Assembly (NCBI RefSeq): GCF_900110205.1
Contig: NZ_FOCV01000019.1
Location: 1 to 64,000, forward strand
DNA length: 64,000 nt
Direction of reading: 5' to 3'
Origin: Rhizobium tibeticum
GTDB lineage: Bacteria > Pseudomonadota > Alphaproteobacteria > Rhizobiales > Rhizobiaceae
The position numbers and the translations under genes are program-made. Below the pieces are notes generated by a model, which saw only the letters and a program-made list of their open reading frames with translations, ran no database searches and was not told the origin of the DNA. Below, one piece after another: positions 17,719 through 26,080 of the stretch (positions are counted from its first letter, which is position 1; each line of letters begins with the position of its first letter).

Positions 17719-17836
17719 GAAAATTCTCCTTCTATTATGGGATGCAAACGCCTGCTTTGCTCGTTATGGACATATCCGATGCGGTCGCAAAGAAAAGCGC
17801 TACCGCTTCAATTTCTTTTGACGGGATGAAACCACG

Positions 17837-18331
17837 ATGACGGTGCTGACGATCGAGGAACTGGCAACTGCGCTGCAGCCGGGACAGGCGATTGCGGGGC
17901 TTGATCTCGGCACGAAAACGATCGGGCTTTCGATGTCCGATCTTGGCCGACGGTTTGCCACGCCGAGGTCCGTCATCAAGCGCGAAAAATTCACGATCGA
18001 TGCGGTAACGCTTCTGACGTTTGCTGCAAAGGAGAAGGTTGCGGCCTTCGTCATCGGCCTGCCGATGAACATGGATGGATCGGCCGGGCCGCGTGTCCAG
18101 GCAACGCGCGCCTTCGTGCGCAACATGGAGCAGAAGACCGATTTGCCCTTCGTCTATTGGGACGAACGGCTGTCGACGGTCGCCGCCGAGCGTGCACTGC
18201 TGGAAATGGACGTATCGCGCAGCAAGCGTGCCGAGCGCATCGACTCGGCTGCGGCAAGCTTCATTCTTCAAGGAGCGCTGGACAGACTGTCCTTGCTCGC
18301 CAGAGCGGCCTCGGACGACTTGGACGCTTGA
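17837..18331 (+). CDS. ruvX: Holliday-junction resolvase-like RuvX/YqgF
   Basis: A 164-residue RNase H-fold protein. The metal-binding aspartates appear in AGLDLGTKTIGLSMSD, DERLSTVAAERALLE and RIDSAAASFILQGALD. In E. coli YqgF is linked to 16S rRNA 5'-end processing and is essential; a Holliday-junction role was first predicted by fold. The start is the ATG at 17837. Its 3' end overlaps the convergent DUF6105-type gene by 64 bases. Confidence 0.94.
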   Translation: MTVLTIEELATALQPGQAIAGLDLGTKTIGLSMSDLGRRFATPRSVIKREKFTIDAVTLLTFAAKEKVAAFVIGLPMNMDGSAGPRVQATRAFVRNMEQKTDLPFVYWDERLSTVAAERALLEMDVSRSKRAERIDSAAASFILQGALDRLSLLARAASDDLDA

Positions 18332-18600
18332 CGAGCACGCCACCAAGCACCGATCGCCTTGCGCCGGCGGAAGGCGATGATGGCGAACACGACAAGGCTG
18401 TCGACAACGATCGCACGGGCGACCAGCGGCGGAATGGTTTCCGGCGGAATGCCAAGGATCTTTCCATAGATCTCAAACGTGAGGTCGTGAACCTGCCGGC
18501 TCAGCATGAAGATGCCGAAATTCATGTCGTAGTAGGAAAGCCAATACCATCCCGCCAGGAAGACGATGGGACCGGCCCAGAAGATCAGAAACCACTTCAT
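18268..18600 (-). CDS. Small membrane protein (DUF6105-like)
   Basis: A 110-residue protein with two predicted membrane segments (about 3-20 and 63-80) and a basic C-terminus. It begins MKWFLIFWAGPIVFLAGWYW and continues LSYYDMNFGIFMLSRQVHDL; I believe this is the rhizobial DUF6105 family, but the function is unknown. Its ATG overlaps the stop of the upstream small gene (ATGA at 18597-18600), so they are translated together. Its last 64 bases lie under the end of ruvX on the other strand. Confidence 0.75.
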   Translation of the reverse strand: MKWFLIFWAGPIVFLAGWYWLSYYDMNFGIFMLSRQVHDLTFEIYGKILGIPPETIPPLVARAIVVDSLVVFAIIAFRRRKAIGAWWRARQASKSSEAALASKDSLSSAP

Positions 18601-18770
18601 GCGGTCGTCTCTCGTTCTCTGCGAATGGACGGCCCCTCGAACGAAACCAGCCATATCGACAATGCCATGGAACCTAGAACCAGCGCCGGCACAGCAATAT
18701 CCAGCGCAAGCACAGCGAAAAACATCATCGCGGCAACAAGAAACGCGGCTCTCGCGATTTTGGTTCCCAT
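18597..18770 (-). CDS. Very small membrane protein
   Basis: A 57-residue protein starting MGTKIARAAFLVAAMMFF with two hydrophobic stretches (about 8-24 and 26-42) and a charged end (SIRRERETTA). It is coupled by an ATGA overlap to the following membrane protein gene, which is the main evidence that it is real. No family recognised. Confidence 0.6.
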   Translation of the reverse strand: MGTKIARAAFLVAAMMFFAVLALDIAVPALVLGSMALSIWLVSFEGPSIRRERETTA

Positions 18771-18892
18771 GGTTCCAGACACCAAACATTTTGGACTGCC
18801 GTGCAACCTGACTTCTTAACCCGGAGCGCGCAACGTAAAGCATTTGTTAAGGTTAACGGGCATCCGGCTGCCTGTGGAAAGCTGTCTGCGCT

Positions 18893-19555
18893 TCAGCCGT
18901 AAACGCCGCGAACGATGCGTTTCAGGGCGGTCGCGGCCTTTTCCCAGTCCTTCGGCGTCTTCAACGCCAGGCCAGCGCACTGACCGCCCGCGGATGCGGA
19001 CAGCACGAGATGTTGGATGGCTGCAATCAGAATCGCATTGACGGCCACGACATCGACGCCCTTCGGCGGCGTCAGCGATCCACGCATGCGGTCGAGCCAG
19101 TTTGCCAGGGCCTTCGACCGCGCTTCGGAAAGCCGCCTCACCTGCTCGGTGTTCTCGGAGACCTCCCAGGCAACGATACGCCGAACCAGCGGATCATCCC
19201 GCAAGGCCTCGAGGAACAGGAGTGACAGGCGCTCCATCAAATCCCCGTAGGTCAGGAGGAACATGCCGCCGGTGTCTTCGGGAATGCGATCCTTGACCCA
19301 AGTGCCGAGATCAGAGCCGATCGCTTCCACCAAGCCGTTTAGGCCGCCGTAGTAGCGGTAGATCAACTGCTTGTCGCATCCAGCGCGGCGGGCAACTGCG
19401 TTGATCCCGAAATTCTGGAACCCCTCCTCCGCCAGCAGCGACTTGGCTGCCTTCAGGATCGCCTTTTCGGTCGCCCCGCGGTCGCGGATGCGCTTTTCGG
19501 GTTCGACACGTATTGCCTCAGCAACGGGCGTTAGCACCATGGGATCGTTGAGCAT
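18893..19555 (-). CDS. TetR/AcrR family transcriptional regulator
   Basis: A 220-residue regulator. The N-terminal helix-turn-helix is seen in AILKAAKSLLAEEGF, INAVARRAGCDKQLIYRYYG, preceded by an Arg/Glu-rich stretch. The C-terminal part is a helical ligand-binding domain. The frame runs upstream to 19651, but MLNDPMVLTPVAEAIRVEP at 19555 is a better start. No neighbouring operon suggests a ligand; the divergent side faces a frameshifted GNAT gene read in the same direction, so it may act at distant sites or on itself. Confidence 0.88.
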   Translation of the reverse strand: MLNDPMVLTPVAEAIRVEPEKRIRDRGATEKAILKAAKSLLAEEGFQNFGINAVARRAGCDKQLIYRYYGGLNGLVEAIGSDLGTWVKDRIPEDTGGMFLLTYGDLMERLSLLFLEALRDDPLVRRIVAWEVSENTEQVRRLSEARSKALANWLDRMRGSLTPPKGVDVVAVNAILIAAIQHLVLSASAGGQCAGLALKTPKDWEKAATALKRIVRGVYG

Positions 19556-19705
19556 CAGGGATTCGGTCCGGTTGTCACTCTGCGGTGAGTAGCAACGCTG
19601 CTGCGAACCGGCAACGGAGACGTCTTCGAAAGATTGTGGACAATTGGCCAAAGACGGAACAATTACAACGGTGTCACCATACGGGGACGGCTTTGCAACA
19701 GGCTC

Positions 19706-20322
19706 TTACAGTTTCTGCCCGAACCAGGCGGTCGGGTCGGAAGGATCGACCAATGGCGGCTCGATTCGACTAAATCCGCGGGAGCCCCAGAAGCGGAGGG
19801 CGCCATGATTGTTCGCATTCGCGCCGAGGTGGACTGCCTCGACACCGGCCTCTTGCGCATTCGTCAGCCAGCGGTCGAGAAGCCTGGTGCCCATCCCCTG
19901 CCCCTGTAGGCGAGGCAGGAGGTTCATGTGGATATGGGCGGGAAAGGCTTCGACGAGCGTCGCGGGCACACGAGACGGGTGATGGATCGCGGCGATGTAC
20001 CTCTGATCCGCGTCCCAGCTGGCCGGATCGCCCTGCGGATCGGCGTACCTCTCGCGCAGCGCCGGCCACCAAACGCGTTCAGCCGTTCCTCGAAGGAAAC
20101 CGTATCGAAGACGCCGACGATATAGCCTGCCACACCCTCAAAATCCTCTGCCACAAAAGCCGTTTCGGGGCTGAGCTCAATGTAGGGCGCTGAGTAGATG
20201 TGGCCGATCAGCTTGCCGTCGTGATGCAATGGGGACGCGTCGCTGCCGGCGTCGCCGGTCAGGAGAGAGATTGCGTAAATCTGTTCCAGATCTTCGGAAC
20301 GGACAGGACGCAGCGTTGTCAT
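19706..20322 (-). pseudogene. GNAT acetyltransferase with a single frameshift
   Basis: The N-terminal half (MTTLRPVRSEDLEQIYAISL to VSFEERLNAF) and the C-terminal half (WWPALRERYADP, then HIHMNLLPRLQGQGMGTRLLD with the acetyl-CoA loop and GSRGFSRIEPP, ending FGQKL) are in two different frames. Adding one T to the run TTT at about 20076 (minus strand) would join them into a roughly 205-residue protein. The start ATG overlaps the stop of the acyl-CoA dehydrogenase gene (TGATG at 20320-20324), so the intact gene was coupled to it. The lesion is a one-base deletion in a homopolymer; a sequencing error is possible. Confidence 0.8.
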
Positions 20323-21971
20323 CAGTTTGCCGGTGGATAGAGAAGATCGACGATGTAGCTGGCGTCGAAGCGCGAATCGAGCATGCCGTAGGTGGAGCGC
20401 CAACCGCTCGCGAGACGGGTCTCGATGAAGGCATCGGCGATCCGCCCTGCTCCGAGGCGATAAAGTTCGGCTGCGCCGGCGGCAAGCGCCAACTGCTCGA
20501 CCAGAAGCCGGGCTGCGCCCTCGTCACGCTCGCACAGCGCCATGGCGGCCCGCAGTACGTCGATTGTCTTCTTGCCGGCCGGTCCGAGATCCCGCGCGAG
20601 CCCAGCAAAGACCGTTTCGAAGAGATCCTTGCCGCGGTTCAGGATGCGCAGCACGTCGAGCGCCATCACATTGCCGGAGCCTTCCCAGATCGCGTTGACC
20701 GGCGCTTCGCGATAATGACGGGCGATCGGACGCTCCTCGATGTAGCCGCTGCCGCCGATGCACTCCATCGCTTCGTAGATCAATGCAGGCGCGATCTTGC
20801 AGCACCAGTATTTGGCAACCGGCGTCATGACGCGGGCGTAGGCGGCCTCCTCGGCGCTAGCGCGTGCTCTGTCGAATGCGTCGGCAAGTCGGAAGGACAG
20901 TGCCGTCGCGGCGGCGACATCGAGCGCCATGTCGGCCAAGACGCGCGTCATGATCGGTTGGTTGACCAGCATCTTGCCGAAAACGCTGCGTCCGCGGGTG
21001 TGGTGTACAGCCTCGGCGAGCGAGGCGCGCATGATGCCTGACGATGCCAGCGCGCAGTCGAGACGCGTCAATGTCACCATGTCGAGGATGGTTCGGATGC
21101 CACCATCTGGCGTGCCGAGCAGGAAGCCGAAAGTATCGTTGAACTCGACTTCGGAAGAGGCATTGGAGCGGTTGCCGACCTTGTCCTTCAGGCGCTGGAA
21201 GTGCAGGCCGTTCGCAGAGCCATCTTCCAGCAGCCGTGGAACCAGGAAGCAGCCCATCCCATCCTTCGTCTGCGCCAGCATCACGAAGGCGTCGCTCATC
21301 GGCGCCGACATGAACCATTTGTGGCCGGACAGGCGGTAGATGCCTTCGCTGACCTTTTCTGCCGCCGTCTTGTTTGCGCGTACGTCGGTGCCGCCTTGCT
21401 TCTCCGTCATGCCCATGCCGATCGTCACGGCAGATTTCTGCATGGCCGGCTTGTTCGTGGAATCATACTTGCGCGACAGGATCTTCGGCGCCCAGTCCTT
21501 CTGCACGGCCGGCGACGCGGAAAGGGCAGCAACCGAGGCGCTCGTCATCGTCAGCGGGCAAAGATGGCCAGATTCGAGCTGCGCCGTCAGATAGAAGCGC
21601 GCCGCCCGGATCTTGTGTGCCTGGTCTTTCGCCTCGGTATCCGCCTGCGGATCCCAGACCGACGAGTGCAGCCCCGATGACATCGAACGGCGCATCAGCG
21701 CATGCCAGGCGGGATGGAACTCGACGACATCCAGCCGCTCGCCGCGCGGACCATGCGTGCGCAGCTGCGGCGTGCCCTGATTTGCCATGCGCGCCAGTTC
21801 CTGCGCCTCCTGCGAAGTCACATAGCGGCCCATATTGTCGAGATCATCGCGGATTCCGCGCGGCAACGTGCCGGTCAGGTCAACGATCAGCGGATCGGAC
21901 CTGTAGGCATTGATACCGGACCACAGGCTCGGCTGGTTGAGTTCGGCAAGTTTCTCTTCGGCGGGCGTCAT
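20322..21971 (-). CDS. AidB-type acyl-CoA dehydrogenase
   Basis: A 549-residue flavoprotein of the acyl-CoA dehydrogenase superfamily, AidB branch. It aligns with E. coli AidB through the whole length: VEFHPAWHALMRRSMSSGLH, HLCPLTMTSASVAAL, IGMGMTEKQGGTDVRANKT, GHKWFMSAPMSDAFVML, DKVGNRSNASSEVEFNDT and APVNAIWEGSGNVMALDVLR. AidB proteins bind DNA and FAD and are induced by alkylation stress; their isovaleryl-CoA dehydrogenase activity is weak. The ATG at 21971 starts MTPAEEKLAELNQPSLW. A GNAT gene overlaps its stop. I have left the gene symbol blank because rhizobial members are not all shown to be AidB. Confidence 0.9.
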   Translation of the reverse strand: MTPAEEKLAELNQPSLWSGINAYRSDPLIVDLTGTLPRGIRDDLDNMGRYVTSQEAQELARMANQGTPQLRTHGPRGERLDVVEFHPAWHALMRRSMSSGLHSSVWDPQADTEAKDQAHKIRAARFYLTAQLESGHLCPLTMTSASVAALSASPAVQKDWAPKILSRKYDSTNKPAMQKSAVTIGMGMTEKQGGTDVRANKTAAEKVSEGIYRLSGHKWFMSAPMSDAFVMLAQTKDGMGCFLVPRLLEDGSANGLHFQRLKDKVGNRSNASSEVEFNDTFGFLLGTPDGGIRTILDMVTLTRLDCALASSGIMRASLAEAVHHTRGRSVFGKMLVNQPIMTRVLADMALDVAAATALSFRLADAFDRARASAEEAAYARVMTPVAKYWCCKIAPALIYEAMECIGGSGYIEERPIARHYREAPVNAIWEGSGNVMALDVLRILNRGKDLFETVFAGLARDLGPAGKKTIDVLRAAMALCERDEGAARLLVEQLALAAGAAELYRLGAGRIADAFIETRLASGWRSTYGMLDSRFDASYIVDLLYPPAN

Positions 21972-22150
21972 GAATCGCTTCTAGTGCAAGAGGCAGGCAA
22001 AGGGAAACCGGAAGTTATAATTTCCCTATCTCTGCAATAGTTGAATTCGGACAAAATTGCAGGGGGAGACGGGCCTTTCCCACAGCGCAAGCTTGCCGCC
22101 GCCCGGCTCACTCTTTATAGACCCCGCAGACGACAGCAAGAGGCAGGTTC

Positions 22151-23107
22151 ATGGTCTTCTTTCCCCACCGCCACCTCATCGGTATCAAAGGGCTTACAGA
22201 GCAGGATATCACCTTTCTTCTCGACAAGGCCGACGAGGCCGTCAAGATCAGCCGGCAGCGAGAGAAGAAAACGTCGACGCTCCGCGGCCTCACGCAGATC
22301 AACCTTTTCTTCGAAGCCTCGACGCGCACGCAATCTTCCTTCGAGCTCGCCGGAAAACGCCTCGGCGCCGACGTGATGAACATGTCAGTCGGCAATTCTT
22401 CGGTAAAGAAGGGCGAGACGCTGATCGATACGGCGATGACGCTGAACGCAATGCGGCCCGATGTGCTGGTTATACGCCACTCCAGCGCCGGTGCCGCCGC
22501 CCTGCTTGCCCAGAAGGTTTCCTGCTCGGTGATCAACGCCGGTGACGGTCAGCACGAGCATCCGACGCAGGCGCTGCTAGACGCGCTGACGATCCGCCGC
22601 GCCAAGGGCAAGCTGTCGCGCATCATCGTCGCCATCTGCGGCGACGTTCTGCATTCGCGCGTCGCGCGTTCGAATATCCTACTTCTGAACGCAATGGGCG
22701 CACGCGTGCGCGTCGTTGCTCCGGCAACGCTTCTTCCCGCCGGCATTGCCGATATGGGCGTCGAGGTCTTCCATTCCATGAAGGAGGGTCTGAAGGGCGC
22801 CGATGTGGTGATGATGCTGCGCCTGCAGCGCGAACGCATGTCCGGTGCCTTCGTGCCGTCGGTGCGCGAATACTATCACTTCTACGGGCTAGACGCAGAG
22901 ACGCTGAGGGCGGCGAAGGAAGACGCCCTGGTCATGCACCCCGGACCGATGAACCGCGGCGTCGAGATCTCGTCGGAGGTCGCGGACGGGCCGCAGAGCG
23001 TGATCGCAGAACAGGTGGAAATGGGGGTTGCTGTGCGCATGGCTGTGATGGAGACGCTGCTTGTGTCGCAAAATCAGGGTCCTCGCACCGAAGGAACCGG
23101 CGCATGA
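22151..23107 (+). CDS. pyrB: Aspartate carbamoyltransferase catalytic chain
   Basis: A 318-residue ATCase catalytic chain that makes N-carbamoyl-aspartate in pyrimidine synthesis. Family landmarks are the phosphate-binding FFEASTRTQSSFELAG (near 54), the SVKKGETLIDT lid segment and GDGQHEHPTQALLDALTI. It overlaps the next gene by 4 bases (ATGA). No pyrI regulatory chain is present; in organisms with a pseudo-dihydroorotase the two proteins form a dodecamer. The 180 bases ahead of the start hold no recognisable leader peptide. Confidence 0.96.
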   Translation: MVFFPHRHLIGIKGLTEQDITFLLDKADEAVKISRQREKKTSTLRGLTQINLFFEASTRTQSSFELAGKRLGADVMNMSVGNSSVKKGETLIDTAMTLNAMRPDVLVIRHSSAGAAALLAQKVSCSVINAGDGQHEHPTQALLDALTIRRAKGKLSRIIVAICGDVLHSRVARSNILLLNAMGARVRVVAPATLLPAGIADMGVEVFHSMKEGLKGADVVMMLRLQRERMSGAFVPSVREYYHFYGLDAETLRAAKEDALVMHPGPMNRGVEISSEVADGPQSVIAEQVEMGVAVRMAVMETLLVSQNQGPRTEGTGA

Positions 23108-24393
23108 GAAACTCGGTTGTCCTCAAGAACGTTCGCATCCTCGATCCGTCGCGCGATCTCGACGAAGTCGGCACCATCATCGTCAAGGACGGCGTGATCG
23201 TCGCAGCCGGTGCGGATGCGCAGAACCAGGGCACGCCTCCTGGCGCCGAAGTGCGCGATTGCACCGGCCTCGTCGCCGCGCCGGGCCTCGTCGATGCGCG
23301 CGTCCATATCGGCGAACCCGGTGCTGAGCATCGCGAAACGATCGCTTCGGCGAGCCGCGCGGCAGCGGCCGGCGGCGTCACCTCGATCATCATGATGCCG
23401 GATACCGATCCTGTCATCGACGATATCGCGCTGGTCGAGTTCGTCAAGAAGACGGCGAAAGACAAGTCGCTGGTCAATGTTTATCCGGCAGCGGCGATCA
23501 CCAAGCATCTTGCCGGCGAGGAAATGACCGAGATCGGCCTGCTGATGGAAGCGGGCGCTGTTGCCTTCACCGATGGTCGCTCGAGCGTGCACGACACACA
23601 GGTCCTGCGCCGGGTCATGACTTATGCGCGTGAATTCGGCGCCGTGATCTCCTGCGAGACGCGCGACAAATATCTCGGCGCCACCGGCGTGATGCATGAG
23701 GGACTGTTTGCCAGCTGGCTCGGCCTCGGCGGCATCCCGAAGGAAGCCGAACTCATTCCGCTCGAGCGCGATCTGCGCATCGCCAAGCTAACCTGTGGCA
23801 ACTACCACGCTGCGATGATCTCCGTCCCGGAATCGGTCGAGGCGATCGAACTTGCCAGGGTTCGCGGCGCCACCGTGACCTGCGGCATCTCGATCAACAA
23901 TCTGTCGCTCAACGAAAACGATATCGGCGAGTACCGCACCTTCTTCAAGCTCTACCCGCCGCTGCGCTCCGAAGGTGATCGCGTAGCGATGGTGGATGCA
24001 CTGGCACGCGGTGCGATCGATATCATCGTCTCCTCGCACGATCCGCAGGATGTCGACACGAAGCGTCTGCCCTTCGGCGAAGCTGCAGATGGCGCCGTCG
24101 GCCTCGAAACGATGCTCGCTGCGGCGCTCCGCCTGCATCACAGCGGTCAGGTGAGCCTGATGCGCCTTATCGATGCGATGTCGACGCGGCCGGCGCGGAT
24201 ATTCGGCCTCGAGGCCGGCACGCTGAAACCGGGCGCGAAGGCGGATATTACGCTGATCGATCTCGATGACCCTTGGCTTGTTTCGAAGGACATGCTTCTT
24301 TCCCGCTCGAAGAATACGCCGTTCGAAGACGCGCGTTTCAGCGGACGCGCTGTTGCGACCTACGTCGCCGGACAGTGCGTGTATACGATATAA
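23104..24393 (+). CDS. pyrC: Inactive dihydroorotase homologue (pseudo-DHOase) coupled to pyrB
   Basis: A 429-residue class-I-type dihydroorotase fold in which the active site is lost. The metal motif D-x-H-x-H reads D-A-R-V-H (residues 64-68), so the first histidine is arginine; the next family histidine (VIVHAE) is cysteine 184 (VISCETRD); the following histidine (IAHVS) is methionine 238 (AAMISV); and the catalytic aspartate (TDHAPH) is serine 311 (SSHDPQ). In Pseudomonas and relatives such a pyrC' protein is needed for ATCase structure, not catalysis. The ATG overlaps the pyrB stop. A true dihydroorotase must be encoded elsewhere. Symbol given as the usual annotation; pyrX/pyrC' is more accurate. 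Confidence 0.88.
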   Translation: MRNSVVLKNVRILDPSRDLDEVGTIIVKDGVIVAAGADAQNQGTPPGAEVRDCTGLVAAPGLVDARVHIGEPGAEHRETIASASRAAAAGGVTSIIMMPDTDPVIDDIALVEFVKKTAKDKSLVNVYPAAAITKHLAGEEMTEIGLLMEAGAVAFTDGRSSVHDTQVLRRVMTYAREFGAVISCETRDKYLGATGVMHEGLFASWLGLGGIPKEAELIPLERDLRIAKLTCGNYHAAMISVPESVEAIELARVRGATVTCGISINNLSLNENDIGEYRTFFKLYPPLRSEGDRVAMVDALARGAIDIIVSSHDPQDVDTKRLPFGEAADGAVGLETMLAAALRLHHSGQVSLMRLIDAMSTRPARIFGLEAGTLKPGAKADITLIDLDDPWLVSKDMLLSRSKNTPFEDARFSGRAVATYVAGQCVYTI

Positions 24394-24413
24394 AAAGACC
24401 ACCGGAGGGGAAC

Positions 24414-25034
24414 ATGGTCTCGGATCTCATGACGTGGCAGATCACGCTGCCGATCGCATTGGCGGCTGCCGCCATCGGCTACCTGCTCGGCTCCATCCCG
24501 TTCGGCCTGATCCTGACAAAGGCCGGTGGTCTCGGTGATCTGCGCAGCATTGGATCCGGCAATATCGGCGCGACCAACGTGCTCAGAACCGGCAATAAGA
24601 AGCTTGCCGCGGCAACGCTTCTCCTCGATGCGCTGAAGGCATCCGCAGCGGCCTGGATCGTCGGTTACTTCCTGGGCGACGAAGCAGCGCTGATCGCCGG
24701 CTTCTTCGCCTTCATCGGACACCTCTTCCCCGTCTGGATCGGCTTCAAGGGCGGCAAGGGTGTTGCCACCTATATCGGCACGCTGCTCGGCGTCGCCCCG
24801 ATCATGGTTCTGGCCTTTGCCGCGGTCTGGTTGGCGGTCGCCTTCACGACGCGCTATTCGTCGCTTTCCGCACTGGTTGCAATGCTTGTCGTTCCGGTTG
24901 CATTGTGGATGCTTGGCGCCGAGAAGGTTGCAGCTGTCATGGCCATCATGACCGTCATCTCCTACTGGAAGCACAAGACCAACATCTCCCGCCTGATAAG
25001 CGGGACGGAAAGCAAGATCGGGGCGAAGGGATAG
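24414..25034 (+). CDS. plsY: Glycerol-3-phosphate acyltransferase PlsY
   Basis: A 206-residue multi-pass membrane enzyme that acylates glycerol-3-phosphate from acyl-phosphate, the first step of phospholipid synthesis. The three catalytic loops are present: GSIPFG, RSIGSGNIGATNVLR and GFKGGKGVAT. Hydrophobic segments lie at about 9-28, 55-75, 80-100, 115-140 and 150-175. The start is set by AGGGG four bases before the ATG at 24414; the frame itself opens earlier. It follows the pseudo-dihydroorotase gene by 20 bases and is followed by the remains of dprA. Confidence 0.95.
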   Translation: MVSDLMTWQITLPIALAAAAIGYLLGSIPFGLILTKAGGLGDLRSIGSGNIGATNVLRTGNKKLAAATLLLDALKASAAAWIVGYFLGDEAALIAGFFAFIGHLFPVWIGFKGGKGVATYIGTLLGVAPIMVLAFAAVWLAVAFTTRYSSLSALVAMLVVPVALWMLGAEKVAAVMAIMTVISYWKHKTNISRLISGTESKIGAKG

Positions 25035-25039
25035 GAAGG

Positions 25040-25664
25040 ACGCTCGCAGCGCAAGGCCAAACGCAATTGCGCTGGCGAAAACGGCAACGCATCGCGGGGC
25101 TGCGTCTTATCCGCTCCGAACGCCGGTCGGCTTGACGAAATCTGGAATGGCAACGGACTTCCCATCAGCGAAATGCCGTTCGGCTGGGAACCACGGGCAC
25201 GCGACTTTCCGCGCCGAAACCGGCTGATCGCCGCGTTTCGCTCGTTCACTTATCATGGCAAGGCTTTCCGGCGCGTTCGCCAGGCGGGTGTTCGCGGTTG
25301 AGTGTTCGCCGCCCGACCCCGCCTTGTCACGGCACCAACGGATGGCTGAAAGATGGAGCAATGATATTCACCACTCCGGGTGATGTCACCGTAGCTTTGG
25401 CACCCCTCTCGCAGATCGATCGCTTCTCAGCGCCCGTCGCGGAGGAACCGGAGGGCAAGGGCTGTCGTTCGATACTGCCGTCGGTGACCCCGATCGCTCG
25501 CTCATCGTCGATTCGCTCGGCCCAACGCCTGTTGCGGCCGACGACGTCATCCGTCACACCAGCTGCCGGCGTCTTCGTTCTATCTTGCCCTGCTGGAGCT
25601 GGCTCTTGCCGGATGGCTTCATCGCCATCAAGGCGGCTTCGTCTCGCTTGCAATGGGCGACTGA
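25040..25664 (+). pseudogene. dprA: Degenerate dprA (DNA processing protein A)
   Basis: Fragments of DprA occur in the right order in different plus-strand frames. The N-terminal segment KRQRIAGLRLIRSE (frame from 25040) runs straight into the late segment GRLDEIWNGNGLPISEMPFG and WEPRARDFPRRNRLIA, so most of the Rossmann fold (roughly 500 bases) is missing. Further pieces are SLIMARLSGAFARRVFAVE, then HGTNGWLKDGAMIFTTPGDV with ALAPLSQIDRFSAPVAEEP, then DRSLIVDSLGPTPVAADDV, and the C-terminal LPASSFYLALLELALAG ending GGFVSLAMGD with a TGA at 25662. There are at least three frameshifts and no good start codon. It sits in the normal place between plsY and topA. Confidence 0.9.
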
Positions 25665-25715
25665 GGTCCCTACATCGGGGCTTGCAATCACCGGCCTCCA
25701 CATAGGCCATCTCGA

Positions 25716-25826
25716 TCAGATAGCACAGCATATCGGCGTTCTCTCTTCCGCCATTTGCCTGATGGAAGCGATGTTCTCATGCGAGCCGGATCGTCCGGTA
25801 TCTTTCTTTGCGAACTTGGCCGCCAT
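25716..25826 (-). pseudogene. Possible frameshifted small gene beside dprA
   Basis: An ATG at 25826 opens a 36-residue frame (MAAKFAKKDTGRSGSHENIA...) that ends at a TGA at 25716-25718. If two bases (one GA unit of a GAGAGA run near 25747) were restored, the frame would continue NADMLCYLIEMAYVEAGD, which looks like a natural continuation of a small soluble protein. The original end cannot be recognised. Family not identified; the whole may be chance. Confidence 0.3.
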
Positions 25827-26080
25827 GGGATAGTCTCTGAGGAACGAGAAATGCTGCCTTTCGGCGGGCCCGAACCACACTTCAAAAACGACACTTCAAT
25901 TATCATAAATTGCAATACGCTGACTATCTCGTATTGGATGCATCTCGTTGTAATGCGTAAAAATGAAGTCAAGCCACTTGACCGAAACGATTTCCCTGTC
26001 CATGTCGAAGAACCGGTTATCTTGGCACAGCAGGGATTCCATCTGCTTATCCGCCGGTTTGGCGCATTTTTTAGAGAATC
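25827..26080. other. Intergenic region upstream of topA
   Basis: AT-richer than its surroundings. It contains nearby inverted-repeat pairs (CAATT ... AATTG at about 25900-25915 and CAATACG ... CGTATTG at about 25914-25937), the kind of arrangement seen at operators. No gene or clear promoter could be assigned; topA must be transcribed from here or by read-through. Confidence 0.35.
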
